From positions 1-64,000 of the forward strand of contig LNDS01000025.1 in the NCBI GenBank assembly GCA_001464835.1: a stretch of 64,000 nt of DNA. The letters run 5' to 3'. Under the pieces are notes generated by a model. That model ran no database searches. It was given only the letters and a program-made list of their open reading frames with translations, and was not told where the DNA came from. This stretch comes from Rhizobiales bacterium Ga0077525. Its GTDB lineage: Bacteria > Pseudomonadota > Alphaproteobacteria > Rhizobiales > Xanthobacteraceae. Shown here one piece after another: positions 17,057 to 25,468 of this stretch (its first letter is position 1; each line of letters opens with the position of its first letter). A program made the position numbers and the translations under genes.

Positions 17057-17141
17057 GTTATACGCAATTCGCAGATTGCGTATAACACAATCGCTCAAGC
17101 CGGGCCACCCAGTTATACGCAATTCGCAAGTTGCGTATAAT
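17057..17141 (-). promoter_or_regulatory. Two tandem palindromic operators upstream of the nucleotidyltransferase operon
   Basis: Proximal site 17057-17086: arms GTTATACGCAAT and ATTGCGTATAAC, a perfect 12-bp dyad with a 6-nt spacer. Distal site 17112-17141: the same left arm GTTATACGCAA and right arm TTGCGTATAAT, a 10-bp perfect dyad. The copies start 55 bp apart, lie on the same face sequence-wise and share TTCGCA in the spacer. The proximal dyad ends 14 bases before the ATG. AT-rich DNA beyond the distal dyad (17142-17165) reads TTGATA on the minus strand and may hold the promoter. The arrangement fits a repressor with two operator sites. Confidence 0.65.
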
Positions 17142-17165
17142 TAATAAAAAGAATATAGATATCAA

Positions 17166-18137
17166 TTACTTATGCGAAACTTCCGGCGTGCCGTGGGTGT
17201 GGAACGACTCGATGGTCTTGAGCCCCCAGGCCTGGCCCTTCTTGCGCTCTTCTTCGGTCCAGGTGATCGGCTTCCAGTCCGGCGCCAGGATCAGCTTGGC
17301 GCCGGCATTGGCGACCTCGACGCGGTTGCCGCCCGGCTCGTAGACATAAAGAAAGAACGTCTGCTGCACCGCGTGCTTGTGGGGCCCGGTTTCGATGAAA
17401 ACGCCGTTCTCGAGAAACACATCGGCGGCGAGCAATATCTCTTCGCGTGAATTAAGAGCATAGGTGATGTGGTGGAAGCGCCCCGGTACGCCGGTGTGGT
17501 CGCGCGTATAGGCAAAGTCGTAGGACTTGTTGGTGGCGGTCAGCCAGATGCCGGCCTCCGAGCCGTCATTGAGCACGATGCGTTCGGTGAGGCGGAACCC
17601 GAGATATTTCTCGAAGAATTCCCGGCATTCCGAAATATTGGCGGCTAGGCCGTTCCAGTGATCGAGCCGGCGTGGATTGATGCCGCGGCCGGGGAAGCGC
17701 TGCGACTGGTTCTTCAAAGACGGCTTGAGATCGGCCGGCGCTTCATACCATTCGGTGTCGTAGTACAATTCGATGACGTGGCCGTCCGGGTCCTTGCAGA
17801 CGAAGGTTTTGCCGTGGCCGAGGTCGCCGTCGCTCCAGCCAATGTCGAAGCCGGAGCCTTTCAGCGCCGCGGCGCGCCGCTCCAGAGCCTGCGGCGAGCG
17901 CGTGCGGTAGGCGACATGCTTCATGCCGTTGGTCTTGGACGCGGTCAGCTTGAGCGTATAGCGCTCGTAGTCGTCATATGCGCGCAGATAGACGCTGTCG
18001 CCTTTCTCGCCGGAGATGGTCAGGCCGAAAACCTCGGTAAAAAACCGCACGCTCTTGTCGAACACCGGCGTCAGCAGTTCGAGATGGCCGAGATGGGCGA
18101 TGTCCATGTTCGGCTCTGGCGGCAGCGTGTCGGTCAT
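17166..18137 (-). CDS. Catechol 2,3-dioxygenase (type I extradiol ring-cleavage dioxygenase)
   Basis: 323 residues, two VOC/glyoxalase modules. The iron ligands of the family are in place: His160 (LDHWNGL), His223 (FHHITYAL) and Glu274 (NRVEVANAG). The second-shell His255 (GPHKHAV) and Tyr264 (LYVYEPGG) are also at the expected spacing. It should open catechol-type rings next to the hydroxyls with O2 and Fe(II), giving a 2-hydroxymuconic semialdehyde-type product. Length fits the family. ATG at 18107 is an alternative start. It stands alone, with no ferredoxin or hydrolase neighbours, but the window also carries galBC and a fumarylacetoacetate-hydrolase family enzyme. Confidence 0.88.
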   Translation of the reverse strand: MTDTLPPEPNMDIAHLGHLELLTPVFDKSVRFFTEVFGLTISGEKGDSVYLRAYDDYERYTLKLTASKTNGMKHVAYRTRSPQALERRAAALKGSGFDIGWSDGDLGHGKTFVCKDPDGHVIELYYDTEWYEAPADLKPSLKNQSQRFPGRGINPRRLDHWNGLAANISECREFFEKYLGFRLTERIVLNDGSEAGIWLTATNKSYDFAYTRDHTGVPGRFHHITYALNSREEILLAADVFLENGVFIETGPHKHAVQQTFFLYVYEPGGNRVEVANAGAKLILAPDWKPITWTEEERKKGQAWGLKTIESFHTHGTPEVSHK

Positions 18138-18296
18138 TGGGCAGGTCCCCGGTCGAGAAAGTTGCAGCGATTTCTAATGCCGGTGCAGCCGCATGGGAAG
18201 CCGGTTTCCGGCGCACCGCACCGCAAAAGAAAAGGTCGCCCGCATTGCTGCGGACGGCCCCTTCCGGCGGTGGGCCAATTCTTATTCGATCAAGTC

Positions 18297-19643
18297 TTAT
18301 TTGGCCTTCAGGAAATCGTCCACACGCAACAGCACGAACTCGTTGTCGTCGGCCTTGTTCGGCTCGCGGCTCGACGAGAACGGCAGGTTGTTGTCGTTGC
18401 CGACAATGATGTGCTGGGCATCGACGATATCGACGTTTTCGATGGTGAAGAACGGGAAGGTGAGCACGCCGTCATTGAGGGGCTTGCGCGCCTTCTTGTC
18501 CGGGTCGGCGATCTTCATCAGGTCGATATGGCCGATCTTGCGCACCGGCCCGCCGGCATTGGCGTCGGTCAATTCGATCTTGTAGATGCGCTTGAGCTTG
18601 GCGAGGTCGTGGAAGCAGTCCGGCTTCTGCTGGCCTTGCGCGCAAGCCTTGTCGACGGTGCCTTCGCCGTTGTCGCGCTCGATGATGAGCCCGGTGGTGG
18701 CGTTGATCATGTTGAAGTCGCCGATAGCCAGACCGTTGGCTTCGAGCACGTATTTCCAGTGCCGGCCGGTCCACTTTTCGCCGGCCACGTCGAACTCGAC
18801 AATGCGCAGGTATTCCTTGCCGTCGGCGGTCTTTTCCAGATCCTTCTTGTCGGCGTCCCAGAGGGCGCCTTCGAGCAACGCATACAGGAACTTGCCGTCC
18901 GGCGAGGCCGCCATTCCTTCGTAGCCCTTGGAGCGGCGCACGTTGAACACGACCGGCGTGGTCGGCGTCGCCGGCGCGGTGATCGCAAAGTGGTCGGGCG
19001 AACGCGCCGGCTTGCCGTCGACCATGGTTTCGAACACGGCTTCGACCTTGCCGGTGCGGTCGGCGCGGATCAGATAGGGGCCGAATTCTTCGGCGAGCCA
19101 GATCTTGTCGCCGATCGGCTGGAAGCTTTCGAGATCGAAATCCGAACCGGTCAGGTAACGCTTGTCGGTCCCTTCATTGGCGATACGGAACGGCACCTTC
19201 TTGTCGGCGTCGTGGAAGAAAATTGTCTCGACGCGCTCGGCCGTGCCCTTGGCCCAGTCCATGCGCCAGCGGTTCATGTACAGCATCGAGTCCGGCGAAT
19301 TGGCCTTCGCGCCTGAGCCGTTGTCGGTCAGCACCCAGAACGTGCCGTCGGCCATCCTCTTGATGCCGGAATGGCCCTGGATCGGCTGTCCCTTGAACGG
19401 CAGCTTGACGCCGGTCGGGCGGCCCGCCGAGGTGCCCATCACGGTACCGACTGCCTCGACGCGCTTGCCGGTGGTGAACTTGCCGGCGTTCTTGAGATCG
19501 GCCGGCGCATCGGCCGGGGCGGTGATGAAAGTTTCGGCCGGGATAATCACATGGCCGGCGAGCGACGCGGCGTAGGGTTCGTCGGCGATTGCCGGATGGA
19601 TCAAGGCGAGAGATAAAATTGCTGCTGCGGATGAGATGCGCAT
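18297..19643 (-). CDS. Secreted phytase-like/esterase-like beta-propeller protein
   Basis: 448 residues. The ATG at 19643 has a textbook AGGAGG seven bases upstream and starts a signal peptide (MRISSAAAILSLALIHPAIA-D), so the true start is here although the frame stays open to 20471. The body matches the 'esterase-like activity of phytase' domain: GHSGIKRMADGTFWVLTDNG, IWLAEEFGPYLIRAD, YEGMAASPDGKFLYALLEG and NNLPFSSSR. These extracytoplasmic proteins may act on phosphate esters, but few are characterised. It ends 159 bases before the divergent catechol dioxygenase gene region; no partner is obvious. The fusion to the upstream methyltransferase frame is an artefact of a frameshift there. Confidence 0.85.
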   Translation of the reverse strand: MRISSAAAILSLALIHPAIADEPYAASLAGHVIIPAETFITAPADAPADLKNAGKFTTGKRVEAVGTVMGTSAGRPTGVKLPFKGQPIQGHSGIKRMADGTFWVLTDNGSGAKANSPDSMLYMNRWRMDWAKGTAERVETIFFHDADKKVPFRIANEGTDKRYLTGSDFDLESFQPIGDKIWLAEEFGPYLIRADRTGKVEAVFETMVDGKPARSPDHFAITAPATPTTPVVFNVRRSKGYEGMAASPDGKFLYALLEGALWDADKKDLEKTADGKEYLRIVEFDVAGEKWTGRHWKYVLEANGLAIGDFNMINATTGLIIERDNGEGTVDKACAQGQQKPDCFHDLAKLKRIYKIELTDANAGGPVRKIGHIDLMKIADPDKKARKPLNDGVLTFPFFTIENVDIVDAQHIIVGNDNNLPFSSSREPNKADDNEFVLLRVDDFLKAK

Positions 19644-19765
19644 CGGAATGCCTCCTGGAATTTGACGATGTGCGCTTCTCGTCAGTTTCCGTGAACGATC
19701 GATGACAACACGATGAAGCGGCCTTGACTGTCCACCGGTACAACCATCTGCGATGAAATGGCGCG

Positions 19766-20435
19766 TCAGCGCGTGAAGGCCAGCGTCAGATTGTTGGCCG
19801 GCATGTCGATGATCCTGTCGAGCCTTAGGCCATTTGTTTTCGCCAAAAACCGCGATATCGGCGAGGTCGCGCACGCCCCATTCCGGATTGCGCGTCCGCA
19901 GAGAGACATCGAAGTCGGCGTTGCTCGGCGCGGTATGGACGCCGTCGCGCTTGTAGGGACCGTACAGCAGCAGGTGGCCGCCATCGCCGAGAACGCGTCC
20001 CGCGCCGGCGAACAAATTCTCGGCGACGCGCCAGGGGGCAATGTGCAGCACGTTGAAACAAAGTATGGCGGCGAGTTTCTCGCCGTCACTATCGCCATGC
20101 CAACACCAGTCCGCCGTCATCAGGTCGATGCTTTGCGGCGCGCGCAGATTGGGCAAATTGGCGTCATGCCCCCAGGCCTCGATGCTGGCGCGGTGAACCG
20201 GCGAAATGTCGCTCGGCCACCAGGTCAGATGAGGCGTGCGCGCTGCATAGGTGACGGCGTGCTGCCCGGTCCCGCTGCCGATTTCCAGAACGGCTCCGGT
20301 TTTCCCGATGAGAAAGCTTCTCATCGCCTGCCAGATCGGCTCGCAATTGCGATGAAAAGCGGGCGCGTCGAGGCGTCCGTCGCTTTGCGGCGGCGGTAAT
20401 CCGTTGGTTCCGAATTCAAAGACGGGTCCGGTCAT
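19766..20435 (-). pseudogene. DUF938 class I SAM-dependent methyltransferase, frameshifted
   Basis: The N-terminal ~198 residues from ATG 20435 are intact: RLDAPAFHRNCEPIW, the SAM-binding VLEIGSGTGQHA, WWPSDIS, and a late HLLLYGPYKRDG. The frame then breaks at a run of five A on the plus strand (19845-19849; TTTTT in the gene). Removing one base restores DIAVLAKTNGLRLDRIIDMP and the family ending MPANNLTLAFTR, with a stop at 19766. As written, the frame instead runs on without a stop into the phytase-like gene, giving a spurious 724-aa fusion. Either a homopolymer sequencing error or a recent mutation. The substrate of DUF938 enzymes is not known. Confidence 0.75.
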
Positions 20436-20589
20436 TGGCCGCAGCCTGAACCACGCCGTCGTTGCCGTCAAAATCGGGATGGCGGCGCGGTGTTCGTTGT
20501 TATTGCCCGCTCAATCGGGCAACATCGCCGGCAAGAGGGCCAAAGCGCCCACGAGGGCTAACAGGCCCCAGCCACAGGGAGGATGAACA

Positions 20590-21609
20590 ATGCGCAGAAT
20601 CCTGTATACCGCTTTGGCCGCGCTCGCCGCCGCCAGTCTCGTTGCGCCGCATGCGGCGCAAGCTCAAACTAAGATTTCGGTCGGCCTGCCGACGACGCCG
20701 CCGAATGTCGTGCACATGCCGGTGATCGTTGCCAAGGACCTTGGGCTCTACAAGAAGCACGGCGTTGAGGTCGACATCGTGGCGCTCGAAGACGGCGTCA
20801 AGGTTTACCGCGCCATGCTGGCGGGCAACATAGATGTCGGCATGTCGCCTGGTTCGGTGACCATCATCGGCCGCTCCAACGGCGCCGCGGCCAAGGCCAT
20901 CCTGTCGAATACGCCGAAGTTCGAAGCCTCGATGGTGGTGCGTGACAACGTCAAGACCATGGCCGACCTCAAGGGCAAGCGCATCGGCATCCAGCAGCCC
21001 GGCGGCTTTGCCGACATCAACAGCCGCGCCGTACTGCGCGCCGCCAAGGTCGATCCGAAAGACGTGAGCTTCGTCACCATCGCCACTGAAGATGTGCCGG
21101 CGCTCGTCGCCGATCAGATCGATACCGGCATTCTGCACATCGAGCAGGAATTGTTCGCCAAGACCAAGGTGCCGACCTTGCATGCGATTGCGCGCATGTG
21201 GGAGTTGCAGCCGAAGACATTGTACCTCGTCGCCGCGGCGACGGAAAAGACCATCGCCGACAAGGCCGCGGCGCTGCAAGCCTTCGTCAACGCCAATATC
21301 GAGGCGACCCGCATCATCTATAGCGACAAGGCCAAGGTGATGCCGATCTTCATCAAGCACACCGGCTATCCGGAGAAGGTGTTGTCGGAAACCTACGACT
21401 TCATGCTCAAGGAATGCATCTGGGACGCCAACACCGGCCTGTCGGACGAGCGCGTGAAGTTTACCGCCGATCTGATGACCAGGGTCGGCAACATCAAGGA
21501 AGGCAAGACGCCGACCTATGCCGATGTCGTCGATACGAGTTTTAGCAAGAAAGCGATTGAAACGCTCGGCGAATGGAAAGGCCCGGTTTGCCCGAGCGCG
21601 GCGTTCTGA
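20590..21609 (+). CDS. ABC transporter substrate-binding protein, NitT/TauT type
   Basis: 339 residues, preceded by GGGAGGATGAACA. A signal peptide (cleavage near AQA-Q) leads into an SBP fold: TKISVGLPTTPPNVVHMPV, AKDLGLYKKHGVEVDIVAL, YRAMLAGNIDVGMS, DLKGKRIGIQQPGGFADINSR. This family supplies nitrate, sulfonate, taurine, bicarbonate or aromatic acids to NitT/TauT importers. The matching permease gene lies 70 bases downstream. No ATPase gene follows, so one must be shared from elsewhere in the genome. The ligand is unassigned. Confidence 0.85.
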   Translation: MRRILYTALAALAAASLVAPHAAQAQTKISVGLPTTPPNVVHMPVIVAKDLGLYKKHGVEVDIVALEDGVKVYRAMLAGNIDVGMSPGSVTIIGRSNGAAAKAILSNTPKFEASMVVRDNVKTMADLKGKRIGIQQPGGFADINSRAVLRAAKVDPKDVSFVTIATEDVPALVADQIDTGILHIEQELFAKTKVPTLHAIARMWELQPKTLYLVAAATEKTIADKAAALQAFVNANIEATRIIYSDKAKVMPIFIKHTGYPEKVLSETYDFMLKECIWDANTGLSDERVKFTADLMTRVGNIKEGKTPTYADVVDTSFSKKAIETLGEWKGPVCPSAAF

Positions 21610-21679
21610 TTGACGCAATGGCGAAGCCGGCGGGGGCGTCAACCCCGCCGGTGCAGCGTCGCTAAAGGGATTAAGCGCA

Positions 21680-22504
21680 ATGAGCGTTGCCGATCGAACT
21701 CAATCCATGCCGGTCGCGGCCGCTCGTCCGGTCAAGGCCGAGGCGCCGCCGTGGTGGGAGCGGCGCGCGGTCTATCGTTACGGCTTCGTCGCGCTTATTC
21801 TGATCGTCTGGGAAATCGTCGGGCCGTTCATCAGCCCGATCTTCTTCTCCTATCCGTCGCTGATCGCCGTTGCCTTTTACGACCTGACGGTCTCCGGCGA
21901 CCTGCCGTTCTATCTCGGGCAGAGCCTTGAGGTCATGTTCTACGGACTGAGCGCGTCGCTGATCGTCGGCATTCCGCTCGGCATTGCCATGGCGCGGTTT
22001 CAAAGGCTGGACTGGGCGCTCGACTTGCCGATCAACGCGCTTTACGCAACGCCCTTGGTCGCGGTGGTTCCGCTTCTGGTGCTGTGGTTCGGCATTTATC
22101 TCAAGGCCAAGATTATCGTCGTGTTCTTGTTCGCGGTGTTCCCGGTGTTGATCAACACCTATCAGGGCGTGCGCGAATGCGACAAGAACATGCTCGAAGT
22201 CGCGCGCTCGTTCCGCTCCAGCGAATGGCGCATGTGGCAGGACGTGCTGCTGCCCTTCGCCGTGCCTTACATCATCGCCGGCATAAGGCTGGCCATCGGC
22301 CGCGGCCTGATCGGCATGATCATTGCCGAATTCTACACCACCATCTCCGGCCTCGGCTTTATGATCACGCGTTACGCCAATATGTTTGAGATGGACAAAA
22401 CCTTCGTTCCGGTGATCGTCCTGATGGTGCTCGGCGTCTCGCTCACCTCGATATTGAAGTGGGTCGGGCGAAAGATCGCGCCTTGGAGCGCGGCCAACAG
22501 GTAG
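21680..22504 (+). CDS. ABC transporter permease, NitT/TauT (SsuC-like) type
   Basis: 274 residues with about six transmembrane helices. The BPD_transp_1 signature is visible: the EAA-like loop RSFRSSEWRMWQDVLLPFAVPYIIAGIRLAIGRG (residues about 175-208), with the G-x-x-x-x-I-x-L-P-type core. It forms the inner-membrane channel for the binding protein encoded just upstream. The pair lacks an ATP-binding subunit gene within the window. An imperfect hairpin follows the stop. Confidence 0.85.
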   Translation: MSVADRTQSMPVAAARPVKAEAPPWWERRAVYRYGFVALILIVWEIVGPFISPIFFSYPSLIAVAFYDLTVSGDLPFYLGQSLEVMFYGLSASLIVGIPLGIAMARFQRLDWALDLPINALYATPLVAVVPLLVLWFGIYLKAKIIVVFLFAVFPVLINTYQGVRECDKNMLEVARSFRSSEWRMWQDVLLPFAVPYIIAGIRLAIGRGLIGMIIAEFYTTISGLGFMITRYANMFEMDKTFVPVIVLMVLGVSLTSILKWVGRKIAPWSAANR

Positions 22505-22530
22505 AGCTGCGAACCTGGAATTCAGATGCA

Positions 22531-22552
22531 AATCCGATGATTGTTTCGGATT
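22531..22552 (+). terminator. Weak hairpin after the SBP-permease pair
   Basis: AATCCGA at 22531-22537 pairs with TCGGATT at 22546-22552. No T tract follows, so this may be an mRNA 3' stabiliser or a factor-dependent stop site instead of an intrinsic terminator. Confidence 0.35.
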
Positions 22553-22696
22553 CTGGGTTGAGGCCCCCGCCTATCTCAGAACGACGTTGAGACTTTCGCC
22601 GCGAAGGGCGGGCGCTGACGAAGTGTCACACACTTGCGGTAGTCAAATTACAAACTGCGCTTTGGTAATCTATGGACCGGGAAGCGGGGGCTCATC

Positions 22697-23239
22697 ATGA
22701 TCGTCGGCATACCAGTTTCAACTTTCACACTCATTCATGTGGCGATTACCTTTGTCGCCATCGGCACAGGCCTTGTCGTCGTGTTCGGCATGATCGGTTC
22801 GCACCGCGTGCCGAAAACCACCGCGGTGTTCTGGCTGATGACGGTTTTGACGACGGTCACCGGCTTCATGTTCTTCCTGTCGCCGACGCAGGCGAAGGAA
22901 TTCACGCCGGCGACGTTGACCGGAGTTGTCGCGACGGTCTTCTTTTTGGCAGGGCTGATCGCGCTTTACGCCAAGCATCTTTACGGCAAATGGCGCTGGA
23001 TCTACACGATCAGCACGGTGATTTCGCTGTATCTGAACGTCTTCGTCCTGATCGTGCAGACGTTCCAGAAGATTAAGCTGGTCAATCCGGCGGCGTCGTT
23101 CACCCCGCCGTTCGGACCGCCGTTTCCGCCGCCGGCGGATTTCCATTTCGCGGTGGCGCAAGGCACGGCGCTGGTCATCTTCGTCATGCTCGGCATTATC
23201 ACGACGCTAAAATTCCGCCGCGGGCCGGGGCTGATCTAG
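22697..23239 (+). CDS. Four-helix inner-membrane hypothetical protein
   Basis: 180 residues with four hydrophobic segments (about 8-31, 41-60, 73-92, 105-122) and a fifth near the C-terminus (about 153-171). A Pro/Phe-rich loop, PPFGPPFPPPADF, separates the last two. No named domain was recognised and there are no obvious catalytic residues. The stop codon shares bases with the stop of the convergent DUF6455 gene (23236-23239). It appears monocistronic; its function cannot be inferred from context. Confidence 0.65.
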   Translation: MIVGIPVSTFTLIHVAITFVAIGTGLVVVFGMIGSHRVPKTTAVFWLMTVLTTVTGFMFFLSPTQAKEFTPATLTGVVATVFFLAGLIALYAKHLYGKWRWIYTISTVISLYLNVFVLIVQTFQKIKLVNPAASFTPPFGPPFPPPADFHFAVAQGTALVIFVMLGIITTLKFRRGPGLI

Positions 23240-23532
23240 TTTTTCCTGCCGGTGCAGAGGGCGTTCGTGGCGCCGCCGATGTGGCCGCCCTGATCGTGGC
23301 GCAGTTCGAACAGCAGGTCGCCGTTCGGGCAGAAGTGCGGCGCAAAGGCCATCGACATCGGCGCGCTGTCGAGCCAGGCGCGGCAGTCCTGCTTTGACGG
23401 ACAGGACTGGCAACGGTGCAAGGCGGTGAGGTAGGTCAGGCCGGAATGTGCGACGACGCCGCCGGCCGGATCGACGCCGAGGCGTTCCATCATTTCGCGC
23501 AAACAGGTCGGTTTGGGTTCGGGCGCTGCCAT
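23236..23532 (-). CDS. DUF6455 family small Cys-rich protein
   Basis: 98 residues from the ATG at 23532; the upstream 34 codons of open frame have no family character. The core is the DUF6455 pattern: MMERLGVDPAGGVV, then a Cys cluster CQSCPSKQDCRAWL, then SMAFAPHFCPNGDLLFEL. Four Cys plus one His could bind a metal or an Fe-S centre (inference). The family is largely alphaproteobacterial and has no proven function. It overlaps the convergent membrane protein gene by 4 bases, the two stop codons interlocking in CTAG. Confidence 0.72.
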   Translation of the reverse strand: MAAPEPKPTCLREMMERLGVDPAGGVVAHSGLTYLTALHRCQSCPSKQDCRAWLDSAPMSMAFAPHFCPNGDLLFELRHDQGGHIGGATNALCTGRKN

Positions 23533-23633
23533 GGCGAAATCCCCAGACTTCGGTGTATCCCGGCCACCGTCAGGGAGCGCCGTCCGGGGATACCGGACCA
23601 TGATCTGGATCAAATCGCGCGCCGCAGCGCGCA

Positions 23634-23664
23634 CAAAAAAAGAAGCCGCCTTCCGGCGGCCTCT
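23634..23664 (-). terminator. Intrinsic terminator of the Flp pilin gene
   Basis: On the minus strand GAGGCCGCC-GGAA-GGCGGCTTC is followed by seven T. It lies 28 bp past the pilin stop and upstream of the DUF6455 gene, so it isolates the two. Confidence 0.85.
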
Positions 23665-23691
23665 TATTTCTTAATCCGCAGGTGACGCAGC

Positions 23692-23853
23692 CTACTTGAG
23701 CTGGGTCGAGATGCTGGTGAACTTGGTGTTCAGCGAGGTGCCGAGGGTGTTAACGACCGCAATGATCGCAACCGAGATACCGGCGGCAATCAGGCCGTAT
23801 TCAATGGCGGTGGCGCCGGATTCGTTCTTCAAAAACGCAACAATCTTGGACAT
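23692..23853 (-). CDS. Flp/Fap-type pilin
   Basis: A 53-residue protein with ATG at 23853 and GGAGCGG upstream. The short cytoplasmic leader (MSKIVAFLKNESGA) is followed by the hallmark TAIEYGLIAAGISVAIIA, where Glu and Tyr (EY) are the conserved +5/+6-like pilin residues and processing by a TadV-type prepilin peptidase occurs just before. The rest is a short Ser/Thr-rich tail ending in TQLK. Flp pilins form Tad pili for adhesion. No cpa/tad assembly gene is present nearby, so this is a solitary pilin gene, transcribed alone into its own terminator. Confidence 0.88.
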   Translation of the reverse strand: MSKIVAFLKNESGATAIEYGLIAAGISVAIIAVVNTLGTSLNTKFTSISTQLK

Positions 23854-23973
23854 GAGCCGCTCCATGGGTGAACAGGTGCGACATTCATAGCGAAGCTGTT
23901 TGAATCAAAAGTTTCTCGATCCTCCACAAATTGCTTACTCGTAAACAACCTTAATGAATGGTAACTGCGCGCC

Positions 23974-24666
23974 TCACACGTCTTCCGGATTATCGACATA
24001 AACCAGCCCGGCTTTCGCCAGCGGTTCACGCATATTGTACATATCGAGCCCCAGCACGCCGGAGGCGAGCTTCTGGCGCTTGGCATCCTCGTCGTCGAAG
24101 CGCTTCTGCGCCTTGGCCGCCGTCTCTACCGCGTATCTGGCCGGAACCACCACCACGCCGTCGTCGTCGGCGACCACCGCGTCGCCCGGCATGACGTTGA
24201 CGCCGGCGCAGACCACCGGGATGTTCACAGAGCCAAGCGTTGCCTTGACGGTACCCTTGGACGAGATCGCCCGCGCCCAGATCGGGAAGCCCATTTCCTT
24301 GAGCGTGGCCACGTCGCGGCAGCCGGCATCCAGGATGACGCCTTTTACACCGCGCGCCTTCAGCGAGGTGGCGATGAGATCGCCGATCATGCCGTCGGTA
24401 TTGTCGGCGGTACAGCCGAGCACGACGATGTCGCCGGGCCGGCACTGCTCGATGGCGACGTGCAGCATCCAGTTGTCGCCGGGCTGCGCCAGAATGGTGA
24501 CCGCGGGACCGGCGATGCAGGCGCCGGCCCAGACCGGACGCATATAGGGCTTCATCAACTGATAGCGGCCGAGCGCCTCGTGCACGGTCGACGCGCCGAG
24601 CTTCTCGAAGGTTTCGATTGCCTTGGCATCGGCGCGTTTAATATTGCGGACGACGACGTTTCTCAT
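23974..24666 (-). CDS. galC: 4-carboxy-4-hydroxy-2-oxoadipate aldolase / oxaloacetate decarboxylase
   Basis: 230 residues, RraA-like fold. Family motifs: GASTVHEALGR, the GDLIATSLKARGVKGVILDA helix-strand with the downstream CRDV (Arg-Asp of the metal site), GTVKATLGSVN and PGDAVVADDDGVVVVP. It closely resembles the Pseudomonas GalC / sphingomonad LigK aldolases, which cleave 4-carboxy-4-hydroxy-2-oxoadipate to pyruvate and oxaloacetate with Mg2+. That is the last step of gallate and protocatechuate 4,5-cleavage. The galB homologue ends 11 bases upstream in the same direction, which supports the assignment over a generic RraA regulator. Confidence 0.82.
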   Translation of the reverse strand: MRNVVVRNIKRADAKAIETFEKLGASTVHEALGRYQLMKPYMRPVWAGACIAGPAVTILAQPGDNWMLHVAIEQCRPGDIVVLGCTADNTDGMIGDLIATSLKARGVKGVILDAGCRDVATLKEMGFPIWARAISSKGTVKATLGSVNIPVVCAGVNVMPGDAVVADDDGVVVVPARYAVETAAKAQKRFDDEDAKRQKLASGVLGLDMYNMREPLAKAGLVYVDNPEDV

Positions 24667-24677
24667 GATGTGTCCTC

Positions 24678-25400
24678 TTAGCCCAGTGTTTCGGTAACGC
24701 GCGGGAACAGGGTCTGATAGGCCTCACCGTAGGTCATTGGCACGCCCGTGTTTCGGGAGCCCTGAATGCCGCGGTTGAGCGCGACGCGCTCGTAATAGCC
24801 CCACAGATGTTTCTGCGCCGCGAGAATCTGGAAAGCCTTGTATTTTTGCTCCCAGACTTCGTCGATCTTCAAGATGAGGTCGGGCTTGTAGTTGCACTGC
24901 TCCGGCTGGTGCGGCTCGAACAGGTACACTGGCGGCGCCGCGTATTTGTATTTGGCGCCCGGCTTGTGGCCCATCGCCTGCGCGACGACACGGGCTTCCT
25001 GCGCGATATGCGAGGCGTTCGGGTGATCGAAATTATACGGGTCCTCGAGCGCGTGCGTCAGCACGAAACTTGGATTGGTCTCGCGGTAGATATCGACCAG
25101 CCGGTCGAAATGCTGCTCGTTGAGCTTGAGCGGATAATCGCCGCAGTCGAAAAACTCGATCTCGGCGCCAAGCAAGGCGGCGGCGCGTTCGGCCTCGTCC
25201 TTGCGGCCGGCCTTGACGCTCTCCATGGTCGCGCCTTGCTCCTTCCAGGCGAACTGGCTTTCGCCGCGCTCGCCGAAGGACATGCAGACGATCTTGACCT
25301 TGTAGCCCTTCTTGGCGTGCAGCGCGATCGCGCCGCCGGCGCGCCAGACGAAATCGCCCGGATGGGCGGTGACGACGAGGCCCGTCTTTTGATCCGGCAT
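24678..25400 (-). CDS. galB: 4-oxalomesaconate hydratase (PIG-L fold)
   Basis: 240 residues. PIG-L-type metal motif near the start is altered to TAHPGDFVWRAGG (AHPDD in deacetylases), as in GalB. FGERGESQFAWKEQG, LTHALEDPYNFDHP and FEPHQPEQCNYKPD also match GalB. GalB hydrates 4-oxalomesaconate to 4-carboxy-4-hydroxy-2-oxoadipate, the substrate of the GalC encoded 11 bases downstream. A generic GlcNAc deacetylase is the fall-back annotation, but the DPYNFDHP segment and the neighbour favour GalB. The ring-cleavage dioxygenase of the route is not in this operon. Confidence 0.8.
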   Translation of the reverse strand: MPDQKTGLVVTAHPGDFVWRAGGAIALHAKKGYKVKIVCMSFGERGESQFAWKEQGATMESVKAGRKDEAERAAALLGAEIEFFDCGDYPLKLNEQHFDRLVDIYRETNPSFVLTHALEDPYNFDHPNASHIAQEARVVAQAMGHKPGAKYKYAAPPVYLFEPHQPEQCNYKPDLILKIDEVWEQKYKAFQILAAQKHLWGYYERVALNRGIQGSRNTGVPMTYGEAYQTLFPRVTETLG

Positions 25401-25468
25401 GAGCGTAACATCTCCCTTTTTGTCGCCGGTTCTTTAGACTAAGTAGGGGCCTAAATGAAGGCCCGCTC

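Noticed and set aside
18297..20471. A 724-aa methyltransferase-phytase fusion protein
   Set aside because: Explained by a single-base homopolymer frameshift; the phytase-like half has its own signal peptide and AGGAGG site.
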